From positions 4,044,001 through 4,108,000 of the forward strand of contig NC_021658.1 of NCBI RefSeq assembly GCF_000418325.1: a stretch of 64,000 nucleotides of DNA, in the 5' to 3' direction. The notes below the pieces were generated by a model, which saw nothing but the letters and a program-made list of their open reading frames with translations, was not told the DNA's origin and did no database searches. Origin of the DNA: Sorangium cellulosum So0157-2. Its GTDB lineage: Bacteria > Myxococcota_A > Polyangia > Polyangiales > Polyangiaceae. A program made the position numbers and the translations under genes. Each line of letters starts with the position of its first letter. Position 1 is the stretch's first letter. This document shows positions 51,486-60,644 of the stretch, piece by piece.

Positions 51486-52904
51486 ATGGACAGCCTCCTC
51501 TACGCACGGGCCCAGATGGGCCTCTCGCTGGCATTTCACATGATCTTCGCGGCCGCCGGGGTGGCGCTGCCGCTGATCATGGTCATCGCGGACGCGCTCT
51601 GGCACCGGACGGGCGATCCCGACTACCTCGAGTTCTCGAAGCGCATGGCGAAGGGGACGGCGATCCTGTTCGCGGTGGGCGCCGTCTCGGGGACGGTGCT
51701 CTCGTTCGAGCTCGGGCTCCTGTGGCCGAGCTTCATGGGGACGTTCGGCGAGGTGATCGGGCTCCCGTTCTCGCTGGAGGGGTTCGCCTTCTTCACGGAG
51801 GCGATCTTCCTCGGCATCTACCTCTACGGCCGGGGCAAGCTCCCGCCGAAGCTGCACCTGCTCTCGGGCGCGCTGGTGGCGCTGAGCGGCGCGCTCTCGG
51901 CGTTCTTCGTGATCCTGGTGAACGCGTGCATGAACGACCCCGCCGGGTTCACGATGGTGGGGGGCCGCCCGACCGACATCGACCCGGTGGCGGCGATGTT
52001 CAGCCCGCCGTGGAAGCACGAGACGCTGCACGGCATCCTCGCGTGCTATCAGGCGACGGCGTTCGTGATGACGGGGATCCACGCGCTCGTGCTCCTGCGG
52101 CACCCGAAGAGCCCGCTGTTCCGCAAGGCGTTCGCGGTGACGCTCGCGATCGCCGGGGTGACGGCGCTGGCGCAGCCGTTCGTCGGCCATTTCGCGGCGG
52201 TCGAGGTCGGCGAGGGCCAGCCCGCCAAGCTCGCGGCGATGGAGGCGCACTTCGAGACCTCGGCCCGCGCGCCGCTGCTCGTCGGCGGCCTGCCCGACGT
52301 GGAGCGGGGCGAGGTCGACTACGCGCTCGAGATCCCGGGGGGCCTGTCGATGCTCCTGCACGCCGATCCCGACGCGGTGGTGCCGGGGCTCGACGCGGTC
52401 CCGCGCGACGAGTGGCCGCCGGTGACGGCGACGCACCTGTCGTTCCAGGTGATGGTGGGCGCGGGCTCCGCGATGGCGCTGCTCGCGCTGGTCGCGGCGG
52501 CGCTCGCGTGGCGCCGCCGGGGGATCCCGGATCAGCGCCCGTTCCTCTGGGCGGCGGTCCTCGCGAGCCCGCTCGGCATCGTGGCGATGGAGGCCGGCTG
52601 GCTGGTGACGGAGTTCGGCCGCCAGCCGTGGATCGTGCGGGGCGCGATGCGCACGCGCGACGCGGTGACCCCGTTCCCGCACCTCGAGGCGCCCTTCTGG
52701 ACGTTCACGGCGCTCTACGTCTTCCTCGGCGTCGTGGTGACCTACTTGCTCGTCCGCCAGCTCCGCGCGGCGCCGCTGGCCGTGACGGGCGACGGTGAGC
52801 CGCGCGGGGGCGGGGGGGCGGGCGGCGGCGGGCCGCGCGGGGGCGGGGCGGCGGGCGGCGGCGGGCCGCGCGTGCTTAGGGGAGGCGCGGCCCATGGTCG
52901 TTGA
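51486..52904 (+). CDS. cydA: Cytochrome bd-type quinol oxidase subunit I
   Basis: Heme-bearing subunit of a bd-family terminal oxidase (quinol to oxygen). 472 aa, about nine helices; His18 (LAFHMIF) and His/Met in WKHETLHGILACYQATAFVM are candidate heme ligands, and GWLVTEFGRQPWIV is the hallmark. The Q-loop region is short, as in CIO-type oxidases. The tail is unusual: after LRAAPLAVTGDGE comes an 11-residue Gly-rich repeat (PRGGGGAGGGG, PRGGGAAGGGG) from a 33-bp DNA duplication. Its end overlaps cydB by 11 bases. Confidence 0.96.
   Translation: MDSLLYARAQMGLSLAFHMIFAAAGVALPLIMVIADALWHRTGDPDYLEFSKRMAKGTAILFAVGAVSGTVLSFELGLLWPSFMGTFGEVIGLPFSLEGFAFFTEAIFLGIYLYGRGKLPPKLHLLSGALVALSGALSAFFVILVNACMNDPAGFTMVGGRPTDIDPVAAMFSPPWKHETLHGILACYQATAFVMTGIHALVLLRHPKSPLFRKAFAVTLAIAGVTALAQPFVGHFAAVEVGEGQPAKLAAMEAHFETSARAPLLVGGLPDVERGEVDYALEIPGGLSMLLHADPDAVVPGLDAVPRDEWPPVTATHLSFQVMVGAGSAMALLALVAAALAWRRRGIPDQRPFLWAAVLASPLGIVAMEAGWLVTEFGRQPWIVRGAMRTRDAVTPFPHLEAPFWTFTALYVFLGVVVTYLLVRQLRAAPLAVTGDGEPRGGGGAGGGGPRGGGAAGGGGPRVLRGGAAHGR
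52800..52865 (+). repeat. 33-bp tandem duplication in the cydA tail
   Basis: Two 33-base copies (52800-52832, 52833-52865), differing at one base, encode an 11-residue Gly-rich repeat in frame, and a third partial copy begins at 52866. Likely replication slippage in a pure-GC tract. Confidence 0.88.
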
Positions 52905-53922
52905 GTGGCTCCTCGGCGGGGTGATGGTGGCGGCGCTCGTGCTGTACGCGCTGCTCGGCGGTGCGGATTTCGGCGGCGGCGTCTGGGATCTGCTCGCCTC
53001 CGGCCCGCGCAAGCAGGAGCAGCGCGCGCTCATCGAGCGGGTCATGGGCCCGATCTGGGAGGCCAACCACGTGTGGCTCATCCTTGTCGTGGTGCTGCTC
53101 TTCACCGCGTTTCCCCCGGCGTTCGCGGCCATCTCGGTCGCGCTGCACGTCCCCCTCACGCTGTTCCTCGTCGGCGTCGTGTTCCGCGGCTCGGCGTTCA
53201 GCTTCCGCAGCTACGACTCGCGGCGCGATCACCGGCAGAAGCGCTGGGGGCTGCTCTTCTCGCTGGCGAGCGTGATCGCGCCGGTGCTGCTCGGCATGAT
53301 CGTCGGCGCGGTGGCGTCGGGGCGGATCCGGGTGGCGTCCGGGGTGGTGACGAGCGGCTTCTTCGCGCCGTGGCTCTCGCTGTTCCCGTTCATGGTCGGG
53401 CTGTTCGCGCTCTCGCTCTTCGGGTTCCTCGCGGCGGTCTACCTGACCAACGAGGCGACGGAGCCCGCGCTCGTGGACGATTTCCGTCTCCGCGCGCTCG
53501 TCTCGGGCTGCGTGGTCGCGGCGCTCGCGCTCGCGTGCTTTGGGGCCTCGTTCGAGGGCGCCCCGCTCATCCGAGAGGGGCTGACGGATCATCCGATCAC
53601 GTGGCCGCTGCACGTCACGACGGGCATTGCGGCCACGGCGGCGTTCTTCGGGCTGTGGACGCGCCGCTTCCGTCTGGCGCGCTTCGCGGCCGCGGCGCAG
53701 GTCACGCTGATCCTGCTGGGCTGGGCTGCCTCGCAGTACCCGTACCTGGTGGTGCCGGACGTGACGCTCGCGGGGGCGGCGGCGAACCCGAGGACATTAC
53801 GATTGCTTGTCTGGGTCCTCGGCGTCGGATTCGTGCTGCTGTTCCCCTCGCTGTACGTGCTCTTCCGCGTCTTCGGCAGCGGCCGGGCGGGGGCTGCGTC
53901 GGACAGCGATGACGCTCATTGA
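52894..53922 (+). CDS. cydB: Cytochrome bd-type quinol oxidase subunit II
   Basis: 342 aa, about eight to nine helices, partner of CydA. Starts MVVEWLLGGVMVAALVLYALLGGADFGGGVWDLLA, with the family motif GADFGGG, then GPIWEANHVWLILVVVLLFTAFP and FRGSAFSFRSYD. Ribosome site GGGGAGG lies within the cydA end. No cydX or cydCD in the window. The acidic tail (SDSDDAH) is cytoplasmic or periplasmic, unclear. Confidence 0.96.
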   Translation: MVVEWLLGGVMVAALVLYALLGGADFGGGVWDLLASGPRKQEQRALIERVMGPIWEANHVWLILVVVLLFTAFPPAFAAISVALHVPLTLFLVGVVFRGSAFSFRSYDSRRDHRQKRWGLLFSLASVIAPVLLGMIVGAVASGRIRVASGVVTSGFFAPWLSLFPFMVGLFALSLFGFLAAVYLTNEATEPALVDDFRLRALVSGCVVAALALACFGASFEGAPLIREGLTDHPITWPLHVTTGIAATAAFFGLWTRRFRLARFAAAAQVTLILLGWAASQYPYLVVPDVTLAGAAANPRTLRLLVWVLGVGFVLLFPSLYVLFRVFGSGRAGAASDSDDAH

Positions 53923-54234
53923 GCGGGAGTAGGGGCGAGGTACGCGGAAGTCGCGGGAGTCGAATTGGCTGGACCACCTCGTCCCACCCACGGATGAGGC
54001 GAGAGAGGCGAGAGGTGGGAGGTCGGTGAGCGGAACAGGGCCTCTCTGTCCGTCCTGGCGCTAGAGGGCGGTGGTGCGAGGTCAGGCGCGCATTGCATTC
54101 CTGAAAGCCAGAGCCCTCTCTCATGAGGCCGCTGAAAAATCGCCTGCGCTTTCGCGGGCCTCCCCAGGGCGTGCGAACCGTGTTAGGCTCGCAGTCGCGA
54201 AGTTTTTCAGGATGCTTGTGGGGGAAGGAGCCCT
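53923..54234. other. Spacer between cydB and the lipoprotein island
   Basis: 312 bases without a supported gene. GC is lower than in the genes upstream. The AT-rich end (GAAGTTTTTCAGGATG) shortly before 54235 probably holds promoter and ribosome site; AAGGAG lies at 54224-54229. Confidence 0.45.
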
Positions 54235-56106
54235 GTGGAGATGGCGAACATAGCTAGATACCGTCGACACGCGATTGTGGGTTTTTTTGCAGCGACAGCC
54301 GGTGTGACGGGCTCGTTCGCCGGGTGCTCTGACTCGTACGAAATAGAGCTCACCGGCAGCGGCTCGGGGCCCGGCGGGGCGGGCGGCGGCGGCACCGGCG
54401 GCCAGGGGGGGGAGGCGGGGAGCACGGGGAGCTTCGGCGAGGGGGGGCGGTGCGAGCCGACGTGCTCCAACGATCTGAAGCGGGTCATCAGCTGCAACGG
54501 AGTGACGCTGGACACGTGCGATCCAGAAGAGGGGTGCGTCAACGCGGAGTGTGTGCCGGGCCCGTGCAGGGCGGCGGAGGAGTCGAAGAGCTCGTACGGG
54601 TGCGACTTCTGGGCGCTGAAGACGGTGCAGCGAACGCAGGCAGAAGGCGCCTGCTTTGCGGCGTTCGTTGCGAATACATGGGAAAAGGAAGTGCACATCT
54701 CGGTGGAACGAGATGGCACAGTCTTGCCGGTCGAAAAATTCGCCTTCGTCCCGAGGGGGCAGGGGTCGAATGTAACATACGAGCCGTATGTTGAGAGTGA
54801 AGGCCTTGCTGCCGGCGAGGTCGCCGTGCTGTTCCTGTCACGCAGCAGGACGGGTGGGCTGATCAGGTGCCCGAAAGATCCCGCGGTCCAAGATGAGACC
54901 GGCATCCCGAAGAACACCGCGGATACCGAGTTTACTGGGCGTGGCTCGGCGTTTCATATAACCACTGATTACCCCGTGGTTGCATACCAGATTGTCCCCT
55001 ACGGTGGGGGGTTGACGAGTTATACGTCGGCGACTTTGTTGCTGCCCACCAGCTCATGGGACACGAACTACGTCGCTGTGAATGCCTATCCTGTGTCCGA
55101 GCTGACTCCGAGTGGTCTGCCCGCTTTGGAGATAGTTGCTCGTGAGGACGATACCAATGTGACGATACTCCCCAACGCGGATATAGAAGGCGCAGGGCCA
55201 ACCAATGCCCCCATCGTCGCTCCGGCCAGCAAGGGGATGCCAGTAACGTACACCCTGAAGAAGGGCGAATTCCTTCAGATTGGTCAGCGCGCTGAGCTCA
55301 CCGGCAGCCCAATTTTGTCGGACAAACCCATCGGGGTGTTCGGTGCTTCTTCGTGCATGAACGTTCCGCTGGACGTCGCGGACTGTGACTCTGCACACCA
55401 GCAGATTGCGCCTGTGCGAGCCACGGGAAACGAGTACGTGGCGGTGCGCTATGAGGGGCGCACGGGTGGTGACGGGCAAACGGGTGACGAGGAAGCTCCC
55501 CCGTGGCGTCTCGTGGGCATGGTCGACAATACAGAATTGCGCTGGGAGCCTTCCAAGCCCGATGGCGCTCCTGATACGCTGGAGCTCGGGGAGGTTCGTG
55601 AGTTTAGGGCGGCCGGTCCATTTGTGGTGCGTAGCCAGGGTGGGCAAAATCCATTCTATTTCGGTGGGTACATGACGGGGGGCGAGAATTACTCAGAACA
55701 GGGTGATCCGGAGTGGGTCAACGTGATCCCTCCTTCTCAGTTCTTGAATTACTATGTCTTGTTCACCGATCCGACGTATCCTCAGACGAGTCTGAACGTC
55801 GTGCGAACCCCGTCCCAGCTCGATGGGAGCTTTGCTGATGTGACTTTGGATTGCTTGGGGACGATTACGGGATGGAAGCGGATTGGGGAATATGAGTACA
55901 CGCGCGTCCAGCTTGTGAGCGGAGATTTTGAGGGAAATGGGGATTGTGTCAACGGTCGTCACGTGATGTCGAGCGAGTTGCCGTTCGGTGTGACGGTCTG
56001 GGGATGGGGGACGACCAATGTTACTCGCTTGGTCTCCTACGCATACCCGGCTGGTGCTGGTTTTCAGCCGATCAACCAGGTTACAATCCCCCCTGTGCCA
56101 CGTTGA
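54235..56106 (+). CDS. IgGFc-binding-like surface lipoprotein
   Basis: 623 aa from a GTG (AAGGAG 5 bases ahead; ATG 54241 possible). The signal peptide ends in FAGC, giving a lipidated Cys, followed by a Gly-rich linker. A Cys-rich segment (CEPTCSNDLKRVISCNGVTLDTCDPEEGCV) precedes a ~480-residue beta-rich domain resembling the IgGFc-binding N-terminal domain (ITTDYPVVAYQIVPYGG, LLLPTSSWDTNYVAV, LQIGQRAELTGSPILSDKPIGVFGASSCMNVP, QQIAPVRATGNEYVAV). Family members are secreted, often adhesive; many myxobacterial genomes carry several. GC falls through the second half, unlike neighbours. Confidence 0.85.
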   Translation: MEMANIARYRRHAIVGFFAATAGVTGSFAGCSDSYEIELTGSGSGPGGAGGGGTGGQGGEAGSTGSFGEGGRCEPTCSNDLKRVISCNGVTLDTCDPEEGCVNAECVPGPCRAAEESKSSYGCDFWALKTVQRTQAEGACFAAFVANTWEKEVHISVERDGTVLPVEKFAFVPRGQGSNVTYEPYVESEGLAAGEVAVLFLSRSRTGGLIRCPKDPAVQDETGIPKNTADTEFTGRGSAFHITTDYPVVAYQIVPYGGGLTSYTSATLLLPTSSWDTNYVAVNAYPVSELTPSGLPALEIVAREDDTNVTILPNADIEGAGPTNAPIVAPASKGMPVTYTLKKGEFLQIGQRAELTGSPILSDKPIGVFGASSCMNVPLDVADCDSAHQQIAPVRATGNEYVAVRYEGRTGGDGQTGDEEAPPWRLVGMVDNTELRWEPSKPDGAPDTLELGEVREFRAAGPFVVRSQGGQNPFYFGGYMTGGENYSEQGDPEWVNVIPPSQFLNYYVLFTDPTYPQTSLNVVRTPSQLDGSFADVTLDCLGTITGWKRIGEYEYTRVQLVSGDFEGNGDCVNGRHVMSSELPFGVTVWGWGTTNVTRLVSYAYPAGAGFQPINQVTIPPVPR

Positions 56107-56361
56107 ATACAACGTGCTCTTGGCGCGTTCTGGTTATGTTTTCATTGAGACATAACCGCATGGCCATCTAGCCGCAGAGCTCGCTCACTCCGTTCTTGAG
56201 CGTTCAGTTCAGCCTCCCCTGCAAGCGAGTGCGCCCAGAGTGATCGTGGGCGAGAAGTTGGCGAGCGTCAGATCCCACCTCGATGCTGAGATCCTCGCGC
56301 GGCGTCATGACGTGGAGCAATCGCTTGACACCGATGTGTTTGCCATGATTTGGTCGATATC

Positions 56362-58062
56362 ATGGGAATGCGTTGGTCGACGGTGGTCTTCGGGGCTGAA
56401 GTGGGATGGATCGCCTGCATCGGATTGCTCGTTGGCTGCGGCAAGATCCTCGGCCTCAATGAGTTCGTCGACGCTCCCGGTGGTACAGTGGCCAGCAGCA
56501 GTGGGGTGACGACCTCCGGCGGTGGGAGCGGCTTGGGAGAGCCTCCGACAGTGCCCGTCCTGCGGCTCCCGAGGAATGATGCCTATCTCGGTGCTCAGCG
56601 GAAAACCGGCTCGAATCGCCCCAGGTTCGTGTGGGAGGCGTCGACGTCGCCTTCCGGCGCTTCCATCGAGTATGAGCTGCAGTACAGCGCCAGTCCTGAT
56701 TTTATCGATGCAGTCTCTTCCACTACCGAGTTTACCGAGTACCAGCCGGACGAGGACCTGGCGATAGCATTGCTTCCTCCCGTCGGGCGACGTTACTACT
56801 GGCGCGTACGCGCCTGCGCACAGGGGGCCTGCTCGGAGTTTTCGCGAGCGTGGTGGGTGAATGTAGGTCGGACGAAATGCGATTACAATGCTGATGGCTA
56901 TGACGATGTTGCAATCAGTGCTTACGGTCGTAGTCCTACCAGCAGCGCCATTTACTTCTATTTCGGGATCCCCGGCGCGCGATTTGGTTCGGAAGATGAC
57001 GGGATCGTTTTTAGTCCTTTCGGGGCCAATGATGGCTTCGGAATCTCCTTGTCATGTGCAGGCGACGTCGATGGTGACGGCTATGCCGATGTACTGGTTG
57101 GTGCGCCTTATAGAGACACTGCGTTCGTGTACCGTGGCAGCAGCAGTAACCGATTTGGTTCGGATTATGTGAGAATCGATGGTAATTCGGTAGAGGGGAT
57201 GCTCGGGCCATATATGGCTTCTGCTGGTGATGTAAATGGCGACGGGTTCGCTGATGTCATCGTTGGAACATCCGAGCGCTCTGTATTGATCGCATCTCTG
57301 TATCTTGGAGGTCCGGACGATCTCGACGCACCGATCAATCTCGAGCTTGGCGAACCCGTAGAGGACCTAGGAAACGCGATCTCATTCGTGTCATCGGCTG
57401 GCGACACAAACGGGGACGGGTTTTCCGATGTGGTCGTGGTGTTTCATACGGTTGATCGCGATATTGTGCGCCTCTATCACGGAAACCCGGGCCGAGGGTT
57501 CGATTCTGCGCCGGCGATAGAGCTCGTGGACCCTTCTGGTCACACCAAATTTGTTAGTTCGTTTGACGCCGCCGGCGACATCAACGGTGACGGTTTTGGC
57601 GATGTCATTATCGGTGCGCGAGAGAGTAATCGTGCGTATATTTATCTTGGCGGATCGCGGGGGTTGGAGCCGACTCCTAGTTTGACTCTCGTGGGAAATG
57701 AGTCGTTTGGCGCGACGGTTGCTGCGGTGGGTGATGTTAATGGTGATGGATTCGATGATGTTGCGGTTGCCGACCGATCTCCGAAAGTGCTTCTATATTT
57801 GGGCGACGGGGAGTTGGGCGTGGAGGAGCCGAGCGCTGCAATCTACGGGGATGCTGTTGAAGATAGAACGGGGCAGCGCCTGGGAACGCCCGGGGACGTA
57901 AATGGGGATGGATACTCGGACTTTTTTGTTGCTGCGACAGAGGAAAATGTTGTCCATTTTTATTACGGTCGATCTGTGGTTATGAGCCCTCTGACAGAGG
58001 ATGTTTCGATAGCACAGCCCTCAGGTGATAGAGAATTCGGCTTCGCCGTGGCGCACCGGTGA
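56362..58062 (+). CDS. FG-GAP beta-propeller lipoprotein
   Basis: 566 aa from the ATG at 56362 (TTG 56350 and ATG 56368 are alternatives; no clear ribosome site). The signal sequence ends in LLVGC. Residues ~60-170 look like a fibronectin-type-III-like domain (FVWEASTSPSGASIEYELQYS, YYWRVRACAQGACSEFS). Then about seven FG-GAP/integrin-alpha-type repeats, each with a calcium loop DxxGDGxxDV (for example DVDGDGYADVLVG, DVNGDGFADVIVG, DINGDGFGDVIIG), predict a seven-bladed propeller. Probably a Ca2+-dependent surface adhesin or scaffold. Many codons end in A/T, much lower GC than the rest of the window, which points to acquisition or relaxed selection. Confidence 0.9.
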   Translation: MGMRWSTVVFGAEVGWIACIGLLVGCGKILGLNEFVDAPGGTVASSSGVTTSGGGSGLGEPPTVPVLRLPRNDAYLGAQRKTGSNRPRFVWEASTSPSGASIEYELQYSASPDFIDAVSSTTEFTEYQPDEDLAIALLPPVGRRYYWRVRACAQGACSEFSRAWWVNVGRTKCDYNADGYDDVAISAYGRSPTSSAIYFYFGIPGARFGSEDDGIVFSPFGANDGFGISLSCAGDVDGDGYADVLVGAPYRDTAFVYRGSSSNRFGSDYVRIDGNSVEGMLGPYMASAGDVNGDGFADVIVGTSERSVLIASLYLGGPDDLDAPINLELGEPVEDLGNAISFVSSAGDTNGDGFSDVVVVFHTVDRDIVRLYHGNPGRGFDSAPAIELVDPSGHTKFVSSFDAAGDINGDGFGDVIIGARESNRAYIYLGGSRGLEPTPSLTLVGNESFGATVAAVGDVNGDGFDDVAVADRSPKVLLYLGDGELGVEEPSAAIYGDAVEDRTGQRLGTPGDVNGDGYSDFFVAATEENVVHFYYGRSVVMSPLTEDVSIAQPSGDREFGFAVAHR

Positions 58063-58546
58063 CGTCGACATGTGCGCCGCGCTCGCCGCCTCGGCCCGGC
58101 GACGGGGCGATGACTTGTGTGCCGTGTCCATAATACTGGGTCTCTGACCATGGCTCGAAGTTGGTCAGTATCAACACCAGGTCGCAGCGCATTGCCCCCA
58201 GCCGCGATGGAATCAGGTCCGCCGCGTCTTCGATGTGGAGCGGACCGCGACGCGCCGTCTCGCCAGCCTCGACATGCGCCTGACGCTATGCGCCCCCCGC
58301 CGGGACGAAAGCTCGCGCAGGCCGCCGCCACCTGCCTGCCCCGCCCCCCATCCCCACGCCCCCGCCCGCGCGCGCCCCGGACACAGCCGCCCCGGCCCTC
58401 CCGGGGGGGCTCCTCGCACCTCCTGGTTCGACCCAGGAGACATCCTCCCCCGGGCCGAGTAATCTCCCGCCCGGACGCCGGCCCGCATGCGGCGGAACGC
58501 CCGCGTCAACCTCGTTTTTCGAGCGTTGCTTGGAGGACAGCTCACC
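58063..58546. other. Non-coding stretch before the OmpA-type gene
   Basis: 484 bases. The first 150 keep the lower GC of the lipoprotein island; the rest is pyrimidine-rich GC sequence. Short frames on both strands lack starts and known motifs. Presumably ends the island and holds the porin promoter; no elements recognised. Confidence 0.4.
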
Positions 58547-60285
58547 GTGATGGATCGACGAAACCTGCCGGGCGGTAAGCCGCGACGCCCGTCGCGCCTT
58601 CGCTGCGCACTGACCGCAGCCGCCCTGGCCGCACCGGCCCTCGTCGCGCTTGCGCCCTCCGCCGCGCGCGCGCAGGACCGGACCTTCTACCTCGATCGCC
58701 TCAGGATGGCCGGCGCCCCCGACGACGGGATCGGGGTCTGGCGCCCCCACATGGGTGAAAAGACGCGCCTCTTCGGGCAGCTCGGGCTCGGCGTCTCGGT
58801 CCACCCGCTCCGCAACGACAACTACGTCGACAACCTCGCCGTCGAGGAGCAGCTCGAAGGCGAGGGGCCCGTCACCTCGCAGCTCATCACGTACCTGAGC
58901 GCCGGCGTCGAGATCCTCGGCCGCGGCGCCCTCCAGGCCTCGTTCCCGATCGTCGTGTTCCAGGACGGCAACCAGACCTGCCACCCCGACCGGACCCTCG
59001 GCCTGGACCAGTGCGTCAACCTGAAGACCGCCACGCCGATGGACCTCCGGCTCGACGCACGCCTCGTCGCGCTCGAGCTCGACGAGCGGCGCTTCCGTCT
59101 GGGACTCACGGCCGCCGTCTTCGTGCCCGTCGGCAACGTCTACTCCTTCGGCGGCGACCGGACCGTGAGCAGCGCGTTCGGCCTCGGCGCCGAATACGAC
59201 TTCAAGGATTTCTTCGTCACCCTCAACACCGGCGTCGCGATCCGGCCGCCCGTACGGCTCCACGAGCTCCGCGTCGGCACCGAGCTCACGTACGGCGTCG
59301 GCGGCTACGTCCCGCTGGTCGACGACACGATCCGCGTCGGGGCCGAGATCTTCGGCTCGTTCGGCCTCCGCGAGGAGACGCTCGGCGAGCTCGACGCTTC
59401 CCCCATCGAGTGGCAGCTGAACGGCCGGATGGCCCTCACCAAGGACAAGGCGCTCTACGCGGGCGCCGGCGTGGGCACCCGGATGAGCGGCGGCTACGCC
59501 CCGGATTTCCGGGGGGTCGCCGTCGTCGGCTACTCGTTCAGCATCGCCGACTCGGGCACCCGGTCGCCCGGCTTCAACTACGTCATCGAGCAGGAGAAGG
59601 ACACCGACGGCGACGGCTACCCCGACGTCATCGACCTCTGCCCGCAGGATCCCGAGGACGGCAAGCAGCCGAAGCCGGCCGACGGCTGCCCGGACATGCC
59701 CGATCGCGACGGCGACGGCATCCCGGACGTCGTCGACAAGTGCCCCGACGATCCCGAGGACAAGGACGGCATCGACGACCGCGACGGCTGCCCCGAGGAG
59801 GACGCGGACCAGGACGGCATCCCCGACGCCGAGGACAAGTGCCCGAAGAAGCGGGGCAGGTCGTCGTCGACGAGCCCGAGAAGAACGGCTGCCCGTACTA
59901 CATCCGCAGGATCACCGGCTCCGCCGAGATCGAGATCATGAAGCAGGTCGAGTTCGAGTTCGACAGCTCCAGGATCCTCCCGCAGAGCTATCCGATCCTC
60001 GACGAGGTCGTGCGGCTGCTCAAGGCGAACCCGGAGATCAAGCTGCTCAGCATCGAAGGGCACACCGACAACCAGGGCACGATCGACTACAACGATCGGC
60101 TCGCGCACAACCGGGCGATCGCGGTCAGGGTCTACCTGGTCAACAAGGGCATCCAGGGGGAGCGGCTCACCTCCGTGGGCTACGGCTCCCGCCGGCCGCT
60201 CGTGGCCAACGACACGCCGGAAGGCCGGCAGCGCAACCGGCGCGTCGAGTTCCACATCAAGTCGCAGTCGATCGAAGGCCGGTAA
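58547..60285 (+). CDS. OmpA-family outer-membrane protein with TSP3 repeats (one-base frameshift)
   Basis: Outer-membrane beta-barrel tethered to peptidoglycan. GTG at 58547 has GGAGG 10 bases upstream (ATG 58550 equally in frame). The signal peptide ends SAARA-Q. Residues ~45-345 are barrel-like strands; then thrombospondin type-3 calcium repeats (DTDGDGYPDVIDLCP, DRDGDGIPDVVDKCP, DADQDGIPDAEDKCP); then the OmpA domain with FEFDSSRILPQS, peptidoglycan motif GHTDNQGTIDYNDRLAHNRA and GYGSRRPLVAND. The literal frame breaks after DKCPK: one missing G near 59848 (AAGAAG for AAGGAAG) restores EAGQVVVDEPEKNGCPY and a 579-aa protein. Probably a sequencing deletion, since both halves look intact. Confidence 0.92.
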
Positions 60286-60423
60286 GCTCCCGCCCGGGGC
60301 GGCCGGACGGATCGACGCCGAGATCCGCCGGCGCCGGCGCGCGCGTGCCTCGCCACGTACGCGCCGGCGCCCTTCCGTGATCCGGACGAGCCTCGCCGGC
60401 CGCGCGTTCGCGCGTCGGGCGCT

Positions 60424-60627
60424 GCGCTCGCGCGACGGCCGCGCTCGCGGGCCGGCCGCGCTCGCGGGCCGGCTGCGCTCGCGGGCCGGCTGCGCTCGCG
60501 GGCCGGCTGCGCTCGCGCGACGGCTGCGCTCGCGCGACGGCTGCGCTCGCGCGACGGCTGCGCTCGCGCGACGGCCGCGCTCGCGCGACGGCCGCGCTCG
60601 CGCGACGGCCGCGCTCGCGCGATGAGC
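60424..60627. repeat. 17-bp tandem repeat array, 12 copies
   Basis: Twelve head-to-tail 17-base units begin at 60424, 60441, 60458 and so on every 17 bases to 60611. Two unit types: GCGCTCGCGCGACGGCY (copies 1 and 6-11) and GCGCTCGCGGGCCGGCY (copies 2-5), with a degenerate last copy. It lies between the convergent OmpA-type and PHP genes, 17 bases from the PHP stop. Seventeen is not a multiple of three, so it is not a coding repeat. Confidence 0.93.
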
Positions 60628-60644
60628 GCAGCCCGCCGCGGCGC

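Noticed and set aside
57963..58331. Minus-strand frames after the FG-GAP gene
   Set aside because: They overlap the end of the FG-GAP gene antisense and lack a start site or recognisable domain.
60424..60627. Array considered as a CRISPR
   Set aside because: Repeats are directly adjacent 17-mers with no spacers, and no cas genes are present.
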